In this document: positions 6,951 to 7,400 of the stretch, in pieces
Position numbering within the stretch: the stretch's first letter is position 1
How the letters are laid out: every line of letters starts with the position of its first letter
Assembly: GCA_943326025.2 (NCBI GenBank)
Contig: CALPRR020000127.1
Coordinates: forward strand, 1-7,400
Reading direction: 5' to 3'
Source of the DNA: Candidatus Kuenenia stuttgartensis
GTDB lineage: Bacteria > Bacteroidota > Bacteroidia > Flavobacteriales_D > Crocinitomicaceae
Length of the DNA stretch: 7,400 bases
Translations under genes and position numbers: made by a program
The notes under the pieces: model-generated
The model's database searches: none
The model's input: only the letters and a program-made list of their open reading frames with translations
Told to the model about the DNA's origin: nothing

Positions 6951-6967
6951 CGCTTTAAATTTAAGCG
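6951..6967 (+). repeat. Small imperfect hairpin in the lepA leader
   Basis: CGCTTTAAATTTAAGCG pairs CGCTT with AAGCG, with a mostly self-complementary T/A centre. It begins about where the predicted lepA transcript starts and ends 23 bases before the ATG, so it would form the 5' end of the mRNA. It could stabilise the message. A regulatory role is speculative, and it is too small to be a recognised riboswitch. Confidence 0.35.
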
Positions 6968-6990
6968 AACAAATCTGTTTTTTTAACATT

Positions 6991-7400
6991 ATGAAGAACA
7001 TACGTAATTTCTGTATAATTGCACATATTGACCACGGTAAGAGTACATTGGCTGACCGTTTATTACAAACAACTGGTACTATTTCTGACCGAGAAATGCA
7101 AAACCAAGCGTTGGATGATATGGACTTAGAACGTGAACGAGGAATCACAATTAAGAGTCATGCAATTCAAATGAATTACAAACATGAAGGACAAGATTAT
7201 ATTTTAAATTTAATTGATACTCCAGGACACGTAGATTTCTCTTATGAAGTTTCTCGTTCGATAGCAGCATGTGAAGGAGCTTTGTTGATTGTAGATGCAT
7301 CTCAAGGAATTGAAGCGCAAACGATATCAAACCTTTATTTAGCGATTGAACATGATTTAGAAATTATTCCAATTTTGAATAAAATGGATTTACCTGGGGC
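6991..7400 (+). CDS. lepA: LepA / elongation factor 4, N-terminal part
   Basis: The frame gives 136 complete codons before the window ends. LepA (EF4) is a ribosome-associated translational GTPase of about 600 residues, linked to back-translocation, recovery of stalled ribosomes and 30S biogenesis. All visible G-domain elements are intact: the P-loop AHIDHGKST (11-19), the switch I motif RGITI (50-54), DTPGH (76-80) with catalytic H80, and NKMD (130-133) for guanine recognition. The opening MKNIRNFCIIAHIDHGKSTLADRLL and the segment DDMDLERERGITIKS separate LepA from EF-G, EF-Tu and BipA/TypA. In particular BipA normally has a different N-terminus and switch region. The ATG fits the family start about 10 residues before the P-loop. 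No Shine-Dalgarno is seen. It appears to be transcribed from its own leader, isolated from upstream by the terminator at 6843-6872. Confidence 0.95.
   Translation, partial: MKNIRNFCIIAHIDHGKSTLADRLLQTTGTISDREMQNQALDDMDLERERGITIKSHAIQMNYKHEGQDYILNLIDTPGHVDFSYEVSRSIAACEGALLIVDASQGIEAQTISNLYLAIEHDLEIIPILNKMDLPG

Larger units (their letters stand above)
6632..6990. other. 359-base intergenic region: promoters, candidate sRNA, terminator
   Basis: From left to right this divergent gap holds the leftward lipoprotein promoter (6655-6685), a rightward TTGACA/TATAAG box (6742-6770), an untranslated AT-rich stretch ending in a strong terminator (6843-6872), a short dyad AAATAC-TT-GTATTT (6879-6892), and the lepA leader with a -7 box and small hairpin (6939-6967). 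No open frame of believable length or composition is present on either strand, and no tRNA T-loop sequence is seen. Confidence 0.7.

Noticed and set aside
6690..6990. Possible tRNA or other classic structural RNA gene in the lepA-upstream gap
   Set aside because: No T-loop GGTTCGA-type sequence, no acceptor pairing and no CCA end are seen. Only the unnamed small-RNA candidate remains.
6906..7148. Minus-strand open frame of 80 codons
   Set aside because: It is antisense to the start of lepA, whose P-loop and switch I motifs are unmistakable, and has no family resemblance.

Overview
The window looks like a chromosomal, housekeeping-type segment from a Bacteroidota bacterium, most likely order Flavobacteriales. 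The DNA is strongly AT-rich, Shine-Dalgarno sequences are essentially absent, and two promoters match the Bacteroidota consensus (TTG/TTTG, about 19 nt, then TAnnTTTG). The gene families also fit: a large AsmA-like protein, a multi-copy DUF349 protein and a small SPII lipoprotein. The genus cannot be fixed from the sequence alone.

Layout. (1) Bases 1-2640, minus strand: an uninterrupted 880-codon reading frame for an AsmA-superfamily envelope protein, cut off at its C-terminus by the window edge. (2) Bases 2641-2849: a divergent intergenic region with a good promoter for the rightward operon, a weaker promoter for the AsmA gene and a 17-nt dyad over the weaker one. (3) Bases 2850-6177, plus strand: a tight three-gene operon of a PfkB-family sugar/nucleoside kinase, a 569-aa DUF349 repeat protein and a 224-aa four-helix membrane protein whose start codon overlaps the DUF349 stop. 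It ends in an intrinsic terminator at 6188-6219. (4) Bases 6224-6631, minus strand: a small lipoprotein converging on the operon and driven by a textbook Bacteroidota promoter. (5) Bases 6632-6990: a 359-base intergenic region holding a TTGACA-N17-TATAAG box followed about 75 nt later by a strong terminator with no gene between them, a candidate small-RNA unit, and then the lepA leader. (6) Bases 6991-7400, plus strand: the N-terminal GTPase part of LepA (elongation factor 4), cut by the window end.

How the genes work together. The AsmA-like protein probably acts in envelope lipid/outer-membrane homeostasis and LepA in translation. The kinase, DUF349 and membrane-protein genes are probably co-transcribed, but their joint role is not evident. 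I see no defence system, mobile element, CRISPR array, tRNA or rRNA. The least explained items are the orphan promoter/terminator cassette at 6742-6872 and the membrane protein coupled to the DUF349 gene.
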